A DNA stretch of 64,000 nucleotides, from assembly GCA_013400975.1 (NCBI GenBank), contig WBMZ01014019.1:124001-188000 (forward strand). The letters run 5' to 3'. Below, piece after piece: positions 49,334 to 60,798 of this stretch. Each line of letters starts with the position of its first letter. The stretch's first letter is position 1. The notes under the pieces are model-generated. The model had not been told where the DNA came from, made no database searches, and was given only the letters and a program-made list of their open reading frames with translations. The translations under genes and the position numbers were made by a program. This DNA comes from Atrichornis clamosus (lineage: Eukaryota > Chordata > Aves > Passeriformes > Menuridae).

Positions 49334-52190
49334 GCTTTACTGCAAGCTTCCTTTCCTTCACAATGGACTATCCTTGTATTTGGGGATTTTTAATATTATT
49401 GAAGAAATATGTTGCAAATTTATTAAACATGAGATCAACTTGTTTTTTTAAAAGACTGAGGATAAAATTCACTATTAAATATCTAATTTCACTTTTTAAA
49501 GGAGGTTAGCATGTGTAAGTTAACTTTGGAAAGGCTGCTGTCTGTGAGGAAGACCATAGCCAATTTCCTGACCAGAAAACAGACTGGTAGCATGGAGTTC
49601 CTTAGGCAAAAGAGTAAAGCCCAATGTTTTTATTTTCTCCTTTAAAAGGTAAAGAAATCCAAATTTTATTGAAGATCATTAATTCCCCTTTTTTTTACAT
49701 TATAGAGTGTATCGTTGTTTTTTAGGGGAAAAAGGTGATCTGTTGAAAGAGAAACATTGCTTCCTTCAGTCTCTTTTATAGAGAAAATTTAATACACCTA
49801 TCTAAAATGCAGAAGAAATTAACTAAAAATCACATAAACAAAACCAGCAGAATTCTTGGAGCTGTATATTTCTTGAATGGATTTGTGAAAATAATTTACC
49901 ACACTCCAGCTGTAAGAATGGTGTTAAGACAGGTATCTAACTCTGCTCAGATGGTAAGGAAGGATCAGCTTCCGAAAGGACCAGTCTCTCTGTTGGGAAT
50001 GAGTATGTAGCCCTGTATTTCAGTGAGGGTAAAGGGATGTGAGCTGAATCATCACCCTGTTTGTCAGCCATCTCCACCACTGCTGGGCAGTTCAGACACA
50101 GCTTCACAAAAGTCAGACGTGCTGTAACATGAAGGAAGCAATGGCAAGAACACAATTTAAAAAATTATTTTTAATTTTTTTTAACAGAATTAGACTGGAG
50201 TTAATTTCATAGATTGAAATGTTTGCCTCAAACTGAAGAAAGTGAGTATTTTGGTATTTTGCCTTCCGTGAGAAGTAGTTGCATAAGAAAGCTGCTTCTT
50301 TTTGAGTGATGTCTATTTTGTTAGGACATCAAGTCCATGACTAACAATTTTCTCTTAACTATACCTCGAGAATCCCATTTAGAGTTTAACAAGAGAAATC
50401 TCTTCTCTTACTACTACTAACGAGAACTAGAAATAGCTTGAAACAGGCAGAAAAAAAATGGTTTGGTATATTTACAAGCTTGTTATAAAAGTTTAAAACT
50501 AAAATATCAGAAGCAGAGGGCCAAAAATCATTTTGCAGGCAAAATTCATTCTATTAATGGTAAAATAAGCATAATATATTTAGCACAAACCAGGAAATTT
50601 TTAAGCTACGGGTCAAAGAAAAGCCAGCCAAAAGTATATACCAGCTGTAAAATAAACAATCAACATAGAACTACTATTGATCTGTTATACCTGCATAGCA
50701 GTTTTCAGGTACTGATGCAATTCAAACCATGACACCTTTCTAATTTACAATGTAAAAAATTAATATAACTGAAGAACTAGAATCTTTTAAAATATATGAA
50801 ACTGTAAATATCCAGTCTCAAAATCTACCCTTCAGTATTCTTAAGTTTGTGTTTCATTATTTATAACAGAAAAATTATGAAAATCTACCAAATGGCAGGA
50901 AACACACCCACACACCTGTTACTAACTATTTATTTATGCCCACAGGAAAGCTTTGCTTAGAAAGGTTTTGTATTCTTAGCAAACTATGTATCTAATTCAT
51001 CACATTAGGAGGGTTGCTGCAAACTTTTTTTATTCAGGAAACAGCAAATAAAAGGCTGACATGCTGCAACATATACTTTTCATTCACAATTCAGCCAAAA
51101 TGGATACTGGTGTCTTCACTGCTAGCGAAGACTTCTAGGTGCTGCAGAATTTCCAAGGACTCTCTAGAAGTCCCCAAGTTCCTCTTCATTCCAACTGGTA
51201 AAAGAAGCACCGTTCCACACCCCTTCCCATTCAAATGTATTTCATCCACAGTACAGAGATAAAGTTACTATGTACCACTGTAATTTAGGGGTGGTGGCCC
51301 CTCCACTATAGGTCAAGAACAACTCTTGAAATTAAAATGGACAACTTTTTAGGCTGTATGGAGAGAAGGATTTCTGATGATTTCGTAGATGAATAACAAT
51401 CCCAAAAAATTTTTAAAAAGGAAAAACCCCAACACCTCTGCACCCAGCTCAAACAGAACTTAATCCACAGTAATTATTCATCCTTTTGAAACTTTTGAAG
51501 TGCCATTATTGTTGACATCTTAGTAGCCCATGCATTTTCTGTCAAACAGACAGCTCTATTCAATATGTGTCATGTCTATGCAACAAAGTTATCATGAAAA
51601 TTAATGATAATGTTATGAATCTCAGAATAAAAGCAATTAACTTTTTTCCAAATGCCAGCAGTACAAAACCTCTACATCTTAATTAGTTCCTTATCATCTT
51701 ATTTTATATTTTTTCACAACATATGTTTATTACTTAAGTGCAATACACTTTGGGGATTCATTTTCCATCATGATGGAGCAGTTTTGCTCCATGTTGGCAA
51801 TGTCAATTTAGGTTTTACCATAGTCTGGTAAGAATCTCTCCACTGAAAGTCTGAATTTCCTTATACTGGATTTATGTGGCCAGGTTTTAACAGCAGGGGA
51901 ACATAGGGGTGGCTTCTGTGAGAAGCTGCCAGAGGCTTTCCCCATGCCCAGCAGAGCCAATGCCAGCCAACCCCAGAAAGGACCTCCTGCTGGCCAAGGC
52001 CAAAACCATCAAGAATGATAGTAATGCCTCTGTGATAACATATTTAAGAAGGATAAAAAGTTATTACTCAGATGTACTTGCTCTCAGAGAAGAGAGGAGT
52101 GAGCATATGTGAGATTAACAACTCTGCAAACACCAAGGTCAGTGAACAAGGTGGGGAAGGAGGTGGTCCAGGCGCCAGAATTGAGATTCC

Positions 52191-52310
52191 CCTGCAGCCC
52201 GAGGTGCAGACAATGGTGAAGCTGCTGTGCCCCTGCAGCCCATGGAGGTCCATGGGGATACAGAAATCCACCTGCAGCCCATGGAGGAGACCACACCAGA
52301 GCAGGTGGAT
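52191..52310 (+). repeat. Tandem repeat of about 40 bp inside the LTR
   Basis: The word CCTGCAGCCC recurs at 52191, 52232 and 52271, followed by GAGGTG or ATGGAGG, giving a unit of 39-41 bp. Later GAGCAGG/GAGCAGC words continue a looser repetition to about 52430. Such internal arrays are known from avian ERV-L LTRs. Confidence 0.75.
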
Positions 52311-52758
52311 GCCTGAGATGAGGCTGTAACCCCGTAGGAGCTGTGCTGGAGCAGGGTCCTGGCTGGGACCTACAGACCCGCAGAGAGAGAAGCCCACGCT
52401 AGAGCAGGTTTCCAGAGACCCATGCTGGAGCAGCCTGTTCCTGAAGTACTGAACCTCATGGTAAAGTGACCCACAGTGAAGCAGTTCCTGGAGAACTGTT
52501 GCCCATTGTATGGACTCACATTGGAGACGTTTCTGGAGAACTACCTCTTGCAGGAGGGACCCCACACTGGAGCAAAGGAAGGACTCCTCTCCCTGTGCAA
52601 TGGCAGAAACAATGTGTGATGAACTGACCATAACCCCCATTCCCCATCTCCCTGCGCCACTGAGGGGGAAAGGTAGAGCTGGAAATGATGAAGAGGTGAA
52701 GGGAAAGTGTTTTTAAGATTTCTTTTACTTCTCATTATCTTGCTCTGATTTTGTTAGC

Positions 52759-52764
52759 AATAAA
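52759..52764 (+). terminator. Polyadenylation signal of the solo LTR
   Basis: AATAAA inside the LTR, followed by GT/T-rich sequence, as expected near an R-U5 boundary. It reads on the plus strand, opposite to FGF14, so it should not truncate FGF14 transcripts. Confidence 0.6.
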
Positions 52765-54469
52765 TTCAATTAATATCCTCAAGTTTAGTCTGTTTTGCCC
52801 ATGACAGTATATTGTGAGTGATCTCTCATAGTCCTTATCTCAACCTATGAAATTCTTGTTATATTTTCTCTCCTGTGCCCAGTTGCAGAGGGGGGTGATA
52901 GAGAGGGTTCAGGGGGTGCCTGGCATCGAGCCAGGGCTAACTCACTACATTCCTTTTAAATGGAAAAAACACAGACAGATCATAGAAAATCCCTTTGTTT
53001 CTAGTTTCACAGTAGAAAGAAAAGAATTATCTTTATCATAGATATTGTGTCAGCACATAAACAATAACAGCATGCTGAGGATTAAAGTAATCCTTATATT
53101 TTTCTCACAGGAAAAGAAATTCTATTATACTGAGTATCAAACAGATAAAATTTATTCTACCTTTTCCATTTACTTTTTTGACACACAATCTGTGCTGATC
53201 ATTAATGTACAGAATCTGATCCCTTATGTGCTGTTACCAAGAGAAGTGAAGATTCACTACTCTGTTGAGAACTTACTGTGTTCTGTTCTTGTTTTCAACT
53301 GAAATGGAAAAGCTTTCCCATCATCATGGCAAATACAAATGCAGCTTTTTTTTCCTAATTATCACAGCTATTCAGATCTTGACAATATGACTTGTTTTTG
53401 CTGTAGCTGTACTGTGCAGATCTTAGGGATGTCATAGAAACTAGGAATGATTCACTGAGAAGCCATGTTTCTTCTCAGTCAATAGTGAACAAACAGTCCA
53501 AAACAACGCAAAGAAAAATCGGTCTAATGAGGATGGTATCTTTCTTGAAACAAGATTTTGACACATCATTTGCTTTTCTCTCTTCCTGTTGATCCTCATG
53601 ATAACTAAATTCAATAAAGCATTTTCCCCATAATTTTTGTGCTACACTTATGATGCTTTATGTACCTCTTTCATAAACACTCTCAATTTGTACCATTTTA
53701 ACAAGAGGGTAGAAGTGAGAACTTTATGACAGAAAAAAACCCACCAAAACCCAAACCAAATGTCAATGACTTTTGAATAACTTCTGCGTTTTTGAGGGAA
53801 ATATTCAACCACTGCACAATGTAGTATTTTTTAAAGTGCAGTCCTACGCTTAGAAATAATACAACTCCTCTATGTAAAGGCAATCCTCCCCTTTATTTTA
53901 TGAGAAAGGTCCCTTTACCTCTAGATAATCTGTGTTACGCACAGCTGAGTACCATCTCCCTGTGTCATTCAAACTAATTAAGATCCTGAAACTAGAATTT
54001 AAGTCTACAATATTTTGAAGAAACTTGACCCAGAAAATCAGGCAGTTCTCTATTAGCTCTAGAGCATTAGCTTTTCAAAAAGATAGCACACTCCATGCAT
54101 GTAGTTGATTTTAGTTTAAATGTAATTATTAGTCTTTCCCCATCACAGCTGTTTTCTTCAAAATCCCCACATACAGGAGCCTGTTCAATATTTTTAAAGA
54201 TACTAGATGACAAGAAGACTTCACATATTGCGATGGGACATAGAACCTGGTCAGTTTAAGGGCAGTCACATTGTGTCCAAGAGTAAGCACAATCTGATCC
54301 ACTACCTATGTGTTGCATGTAATATTTCATTTGCATTCTTTCTTAAAATACTCCAGGCATTTAACTAACAAAAACTGGGAAGATGTGTTTTTATAAAAAG
54401 CAGCAAATAGCAGTACAATGTATCACCATATGATTGAGCAAATTCTGTGTTAAGACTGGTAAGTAGGGA

Positions 54470-54567
54470 GAGACAAAGGAGAAAGGGAAAATTACATACC
54501 ACTATTTGGGTTTGTTGTAGTCCTCCCTCTTCTTCCACCCTACAAAACAAGATCCCATACAGCAAGC
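54470..54567 (+). repeat. Diverged local duplication, copy 1
   Basis: Shares with the segment at 54768-54864 the order AAA-rich lead, 'aattac', 'TGTAGTCCTCCCTCTTCTTCC'-like pyrimidine stretch, and CTACAAAACAAGATCCCATAC then AGCAAGC. The match around ACAAAACAAGAT is nearly exact and the offset is about 299 bp. It is either an old tandem duplication or two pieces of one unidentified repeat. Confidence 0.65.
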
Positions 54568-54664
54568 GTTATCTACCTACTAGAAAGCAGGAGGCAAAAA
54601 GACTGTCAATCACAGGGATATTACATACAGTAAACTTCCACCCTTTCTCCCCTTTGCAGTAATT

Positions 54665-54681
54665 AAAAAAAAAAAAAAAAA
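54665..54681 (+). repeat. Poly-A run between two diverged repeat copies
   Basis: Seventeen consecutive A, between the two related segments at 54470-54567 and 54768-54864. Confidence 0.9.
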
Positions 54682-54767
54682 GAAAAATTTTGTAGAATAA
54701 GGAAATTACTATTGTGGAGAAAGCGTAATGTAAAAAGGGGAAAGAAGATGGAAGATAGGATGGCAGG

Positions 54768-54864
54768 AAACAAGACTATGACAAAGACAATTACTAGCAT
54801 GTAATTCAGACCTTTGTAATTCCTGCCTCCTCCCATCCTACAAAACAAGATTCCATACAACAAG
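54768..54864 (+). repeat. Diverged local duplication, copy 2
   Basis: Second copy of the segment at 54470. It contains CCTACAAAACAAGATTCCAT then ACAACAAGC, differing from copy 1 by only two substitutions over the core of about 27 bases, with weaker similarity to the left. Confidence 0.65.
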
Positions 54865-56733
54865 CAGAAGTGGTAAGAAATGAAATTGGGAGATAGGATC
54901 TTCTTAATTGCCAATCTGAAGAATTCTTCAATCAAATCATCCATCTTAAGCAATAAGTCTTGATAACAATAGTGGTAAGAACTGTATGAAAGATCAACCC
55001 TCAGCTTTGTATATAGCAAATATTGCTGCCTCAGTCCTTTGGTCTAGAAGAGTAAAATGCTTCCAATGAGCTGTTCATGAACAGGTACACATCAAAGTTT
55101 TTCTGTACCCAGTGGAGTATCTTCATAGCACTGCTTATTTCCAGCACTACTAAAAACTTCCTTTCTCATGGAATGAAACAGACTTCTTCTTCAAATGAGT
55201 GTGGTCCAGGGCAGGGGAGATGCAAGCACATCTGATGGCTCTAAGGAAACCAAGAGGTATAGCAATTCATGTGTAATGCTGAAAACTGAAGGAGAAAACA
55301 CACACTGCACAAACAAGATCATCTGGAAGTAGTAAGTTAAGCAAAATAAATAATTCCAATTCCAATGGCTGTTTGTGTAGAAGCAAATTATAGGCTTCAA
55401 AGACACTCATGTTAAAAATTTTGGAATATCCATGTTTTGAAATAAGGAATATTCTTTTCTTACTGTTTCACAGGTTGTATCATGAATACAGCAGGTACAG
55501 AAACTTGAGCACTAAAAAGTGGTTTTTGATGATCTTACTGGAAAGAGGAATTAACACCCAGTATCTTCAGAGATCACTTGATAACAAAAACATCAAAAAA
55601 TAAGAGATCTTGAGAGATGTGAAACAGCTTCAATGCTGAAAAATATTAAGAGAAATTGATGTTGTAACTATAAGACAAATATGATGTCATTATTACCAGA
55701 ATTGTAGGTAAGTTCTAGAAGATTGAAAGAATATTTGTTGAATTACATTTCTGAAGCAGGCTATTGCACTGTTTTTACACACATTTAAGAAGGTAACTAA
55801 GCCAAAAGGGGAGAACAGTGGAAATTAGATACTCATGCAATAACTGGTCAAATGGTACACCATGGCAAGCTTTATAAACAATGTTTCCTGACACCTTGAA
55901 TAAATGTGTCTTCTAACAGCTAATTCTAGATCATAAATGAGCTGTTTTCAAGAAAATCATAAACCATTCTTCTAAATCGCTTCCCACAGGAGTTACAGTT
56001 CATTCACTAAGCCATGGAAGCTGGAATATAATTAAGCTGTACATTTTGAAATAATTATTACACTACTGGAAATCTTGCAAACTTTAAAGAGTGATCTGTT
56101 TCTTAAAAGATCTTTATAAAAGTTTTACCTACACCAGATGCAAAGGTTTGAACATATAAAATTAAAATTCTTCAACTCCTCTTGAACTCTCCTTTAGAGC
56201 AATACAATTAAGTCATGGGGAGTAGACAGAGCAAGAGGGAACAGTTGTGTGATGAAAGAAGCAAAATCTAAGAGAAGACAAAAAAGCTTAGGTTTGAGGG
56301 TTTTTTTCAGTAGTAAACCCAACAGAAGTAAACTTTGAAGACAGGTAGAAGATTAAATAATCCAATATAAAAAAACCTTAAAATTAACTCAGAGTCAGAG
56401 TAATTGTGAGAAAACAGAAATGTGCAGTCATTCCTGGGGAACACTGCAATTAAAGTAGAAGTCAAAATAAATTACATATTTGTCTTGTTGTAGCTACAGA
56501 ATAATTTATAGTCAAGGAAGCTTCAAAGTCACAGGCCACAAGAGAACAAGAGAATGCAGCACCACCAGATGATCCACTGGGTTAGGGAAAACAAGACTAA
56601 CTGGAGCCTATAGATACTGAAAGTGGCAGGGAAATAACCTGACTTCTGTAATATCCAGCAACTTCTAGCTATCCAAATATGACATTCATGTCCGTATTAC
56701 CTGAACCAGAACCTTCAACCAAGCTTCAAGGAT

Positions 56734-57010
56734 CTTTTTACAAGGGCATGCAGTGCTAGTACAAGGGGAATAGTTTTAAAATGAAAGAAGGCAGGTTTAA
56801 AGTAGATGTTAGGAAGAAATTCTTTACTGTGAGAGTGGTGAGGCCCTGGAAAGGCCCAGAGAATTTGTGGATGCCTCATTCCTGGAAGTGTTCAAGGCTA
56901 GGTTGGATGAGGCTTTGAGCAACCCGGTCCAGTGAAAGGTGGCAGGTGGGGTTGGAACTAAAGAATTTTTGAGCTCCCTTTCAACCCAATCTATTCTGTG
57001 ATTCTGTGAC
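56734..57010 (+). mobile_element. CR1 LINE 3' end, truncated
   Basis: Contains the CR1 markers 'aggaagaaattctttactgtgag', 'tggatgcctcattcctggaag' and 'aaggctaggttggatgaggc' in order, and ends with ATTCTGTGATTCTGTGAC, the octamer-type CR1 tail. About 277 bp of the 3' region remain. It is antisense to FGF14. Divergence from the usual consensus is moderate. Confidence 0.93.
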
Positions 57011-60000
57011 TGTATTATGATCTTGCTATATAGGTCCAGAGGACACAACACCTCTGCTGTCATACCTACAGAATTTTTTTCCAGAGGAGAAAGGCAGAAA
57101 CTCCAACAAGGAGATGGAAGGAACTCAAAGCATGGGGCTGCACTTCTGACTTTTTGGCTGTGGAGGCTGTTTTGACCCTACAGGCTCCTTGTATTCCATC
57201 CAAGTCCTGCTAACACACATAAGTCACTGAAGGCAGAGGATAGTGGGCTTGGATTTCCCATATGAATTCAAACTCCCATACTTCAAACACTTGTCATGCA
57301 GCAGCAATATCCTAGTAGACCCAGCAGTCAGATTGCATCATCTTTACATGCAGTTTGCTGTCTGATACACACTGCCTGTCCAGATTAATTGGAGTAAAAC
57401 CTGCACAGAGTACAGAATACCCAAGGAGGCCTTAGGCCTGTAAATTCTGCACTTAGACATCTTCATTCCAAATAATACATATGATTTTCTCACCAGAAAC
57501 ATGATAGTGACCTTGAAAACCACATTAAGAGATGTTCATTTGTGGTATCTGGAAGACCCGTGGAATGAAGAGCTAACAAAATAATATATATAAGCAATCC
57601 CTACAGTGCAAAATTTGTACTTTAGCAAAAATCATCAAAACTTTGATTTTAATTAAACATATTTTAACTGGCATAAAATACAGAATTTCTTACCTTCTTT
57701 TACCTTTAGAAAAAAATGTTTGATCATAACCAACTCTACTGAAGTTGCAGAAATTTCATGGTTGTGGTGATTTCCTTATACAAAAGATATAGCATTGGAA
57801 ATACCTGTTGAAACACTGTACTAAATCAAAATCTGAATCGGTCATTTTTTGAAAATTTATCTAAAAATCTCTAGAAATACTTTTTTTTTTCTCAGAAGAT
57901 AACTATTCCATTAGGAGATTCTCCTAACAATCTGCAAAGCAATTGTATTTTTGTAAGTTTTGTATCGGTATAAATGTAATTATTTAAACAGGTCCCACTG
58001 GTCTGTGTAGCAGCCAGCCATAATGCTGGATCAGAAGCAGGCAGTACAGACACAAAAACCAAGGAATTTATTTCTGCAGGAGGGACAGTCTTTTCTAGCT
58101 GGGACATGCTCTGTTTAGCAGGTGGTGAATGTGCACAGAATAAAGAGTAGCAAGTGAATGCCTATTAGAAAAAGAGAATGACTAAATAATAATAAAAGTT
58201 ACAAAAAGACCACATTTTGGGCAGTGGAGATGAAGGACAATTTTATCGTTTGTAAAGAAGACATCAGCTGCCAGAATACTTGTGGGGGGAAAGTACAAAG
58301 GAAAAAAGCCAAGGATCATATAAGGACAAAAAAAGGCTGCTGAGGGATCATTTAATGATTAGGAAAAAAAAAAAAAGAAGAAATGGAAATTTCTCCCAAA
58401 ATCTGAAAAGACTCTATGTTCAGCTATATCTGCAGCCTGAATTTTAGCATAAGCATGAGCAGAAGGCATGCACCTGAAAATAACATTCAAATACAGGAAC
58501 TTCTCTTTTCCCTGATAGTCTATTTGGCAAAGGAGGAGAAAAGATTTTTAAAAATAGAAAACAAAAAGGAAAAAACGACCCAAAACCAACCAGTGAACTC
58601 TGGAACACTGAGAATTAGAATGAGGAAATGAGACAGCATCAACTAACCAACTGCTCTGGCAGGATATTAGTTATAATGATATTTCTGTGACAACATGCGG
58701 TGCTGAGAGACAGAACAATGTAATTTCCACACTTCTCCAAGAGACAAGCAACCTGTGAAACATGGGCCAATAATGTTGACAAAAGTTTGAATATGGTTTT
58801 TTTTTCCCTCAGATATCTTTGAGGTATGTACAAAAAGAGATATAGCTCATTCCTGGGCACCCTGTTGTTCTTTGGAAGCCAAAGTCTTGGGCTCAGAAAC
58901 ACAAGTGTTTAGATAGCCAATGAACTAAGGTAGCATGCAACTGAATTGTTTATACCTCCCACTAATAAATTATCTTCCTATTTCTTCATTTTAATTGGAG
59001 TTATATTGCTTGTTGTAAGGAAAGTTATTTTGCTGGCTAAGATAAGGAGCAACATATGAAAATAAAATTAAGATGAAGTCTGAAAAAAAGGACAGAAAAT
59101 TTCTTTGGTTGGTGTTCAGCTATGTCTGAAAGATGAGCATAGAGAGCGGTATTGTAATCACCATACTGAGGGTAAGAAAGGAAGGAAAAAAAGGAATAAA
59201 ATACATACTAGATGAGAATATGGAGTTCAGTTTTCAGACCTTTACTCCTATAACAATACTGCTCAAAAAAAGTGATAAGATACAAATCTACAAGAATGGT
59301 AACATTTATTAAATGAAGGAGACCAGAAATTTTTCACACATTTCAGATGAGCATGTAAACTACCTTCATGAGACCACACAATTCTGTTTCTCTAGAGTCT
59401 TTTCATTTTTTAATTGCTATCCTTACAGTGAAAATAATGATGAATATATTCTAGACTGGGGATTTATTTTTTGGGTGAGTTAGGCTTAGGTACTTGATAG
59501 CTCACTATAACTGCACCTATTGGAGCATACAGTGCACCATTGATATTTCATAATTGTTTTGATAGATAACTAACCTCCTCTGGCCCAACAGCCCTCATAG
59601 CATCACAAAAGTTATTATGTATGCACATAACAGCTCAAAAATTGCTATATAAATTATAATTATTGTCTAGTCACAACAGTTAATCACTCACTGCAGACAG
59701 GCAATGCATCAAGCAAATACGAGCTGTAAAAATGCAGCCATATAATTAAATGAGTTAATTTTATTTAGAAATGAGCACCTTTTGCTATCCCAAGTTTGCT
59801 TCATAAACAATTACAGTTTAATAATACCATATTTGTTGGTTTTATATGAAGACAATTATATATGAGGTGTTTTAGGGAAAAAAGGAAGATAGCATGAATT
59901 CCCTAGGATATAAACCCTGTGGTTAAGTGCAGATCTTGTGGGATATGATTATGGGGACTGATAGAAAGCCAGAAACTCAGAAAATAAAGGAAAATTACCA

Positions 60001-60745
60001 GGCTCATCCAAGAAATACTAGAATAACACCATATTGCAAATTACCTTTATTATAGTTCCTGCACTGACATATTTAAGAGAGATGCTTCCTCAAGGAAGGA
60101 TGCTATTCCTCAGTTGTATGAAAGCTAGAGAAGGACAATCCACTTTGCTTGGTCTAAGTTTTTACAGCACACGGTATATTTCTGGACTTGAATTGGGCCT
60201 CTGTGGTACTATTGCAGTATAAGTAACATGTCTAACTTTACAATTTTTGTGCAAAACTATTCAGTTGTGGTTGTTTGTCCATCACTTATTTGAAAAGACT
60301 ACTTGGTCCTTTAACTCCACCACAAAATAAAGACACTTACTTGTAATGTTTGACTTTCTGGCCATATAAACATACTTTTGTGTATGTGTGTGTTTGAGAA
60401 TATGCAATGAATGATAAATTTTCTAATGTAAAGCTGTAATCCACGTGCAAATCTGATAACAATACCCTGAAATTTCAGTGAATAACGTACAACAGCCATC
60501 ATGAAAGACAAGAGAAAATCCTCTAGAGAAAAGATGCAATAGCTATTATAAAAGAGAAGAGCAGGAACATATGATGAGAAGACAAAGAGCTACATGTAGG
60601 TTTTACATGAAAGTGTTGATAACAAGATACCTAACCTAGAGGATAAAGTGTTATTCCTGGCTACACAAGTTGAACCCCCACATGAACAGGGTGAGGAATT
60701 ACACTTGGAAGAGAGAAAAGAATTGGAGACACCAGCATAAGAGAA

Positions 60746-60748
<3 letters not shown>
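57011..60748. other. Non-coding, no feature recognised
   Basis: AT-rich sequence with A-runs (13 A at 58364) and no recognised repeat family or exon. Confidence 0.6.

Positions 60749-60787
<39 letters not shown>
60749..60787 (+). repeat. (GT)n microsatellite with adjacent palindrome
   Basis: About 19 uninterrupted GT units, followed directly by GTGTGCACGTGCACAC (60783-60798), a perfect palindrome of alternating purines and pyrimidines. The whole stretch favours Z-DNA. Confidence 0.97.
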
Positions 60788-60788
<1 letters not shown>

Positions 60789-60798
60789 ACGTGCACAC

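Larger units (their letters stand above)
36249..51874. other. Non-coding, no gene recognised
   Basis: AT-rich with short simple repeats only. A 10-bp-arm inverted repeat lies at 37377-37400. A GC-richer segment at about 39370-39650 looks unlike its surroundings. The 138-codon frame at 46938-47354 has no recognisable domain. Confidence 0.6.
51875..52949 (+). mobile_element. Solo ERV-L-type LTR (avian endogenous retrovirus)
   Basis: About 1075 bp beginning TGTGGCCAGG and ending ACTACA, the TG...CA ends of an LTR. The body resembles a widespread bird ERV-L LTR: 'ataggggtggcttctgtgag' near the start, 'gataacatatttaagaagg' as a TATA-like region near 52036, tandem 'cctgcagcccatggagg' units, and an AATAAA polyadenylation signal at 52759-52764 followed by a U5-like 'gtctgttttgcccatgacag' part. 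No gag, pol or env sequence lies next to it and no second LTR is seen, so it is a recombined solo LTR. The flanking 5-mers (attta, ttcct) do not match, so no target-site duplication remains. It is antisense to FGF14, the orientation in which intronic LTRs tend to be tolerated. Confidence 0.88.
52950..56733. other. Non-coding between LTR and CR1
   Basis: AT-rich; holds the diverged duplicated segments at 54470 and 54768. Otherwise nothing recognised. Confidence 0.6.

Noticed and set aside
52068..52640. 190-codon minus-strand open frame
   Set aside because: It is the antisense of the ERV-L-type LTR; its repeated Pro-Trp-Ala-Ala-Gly-like words come from the tandem units in the LTR.
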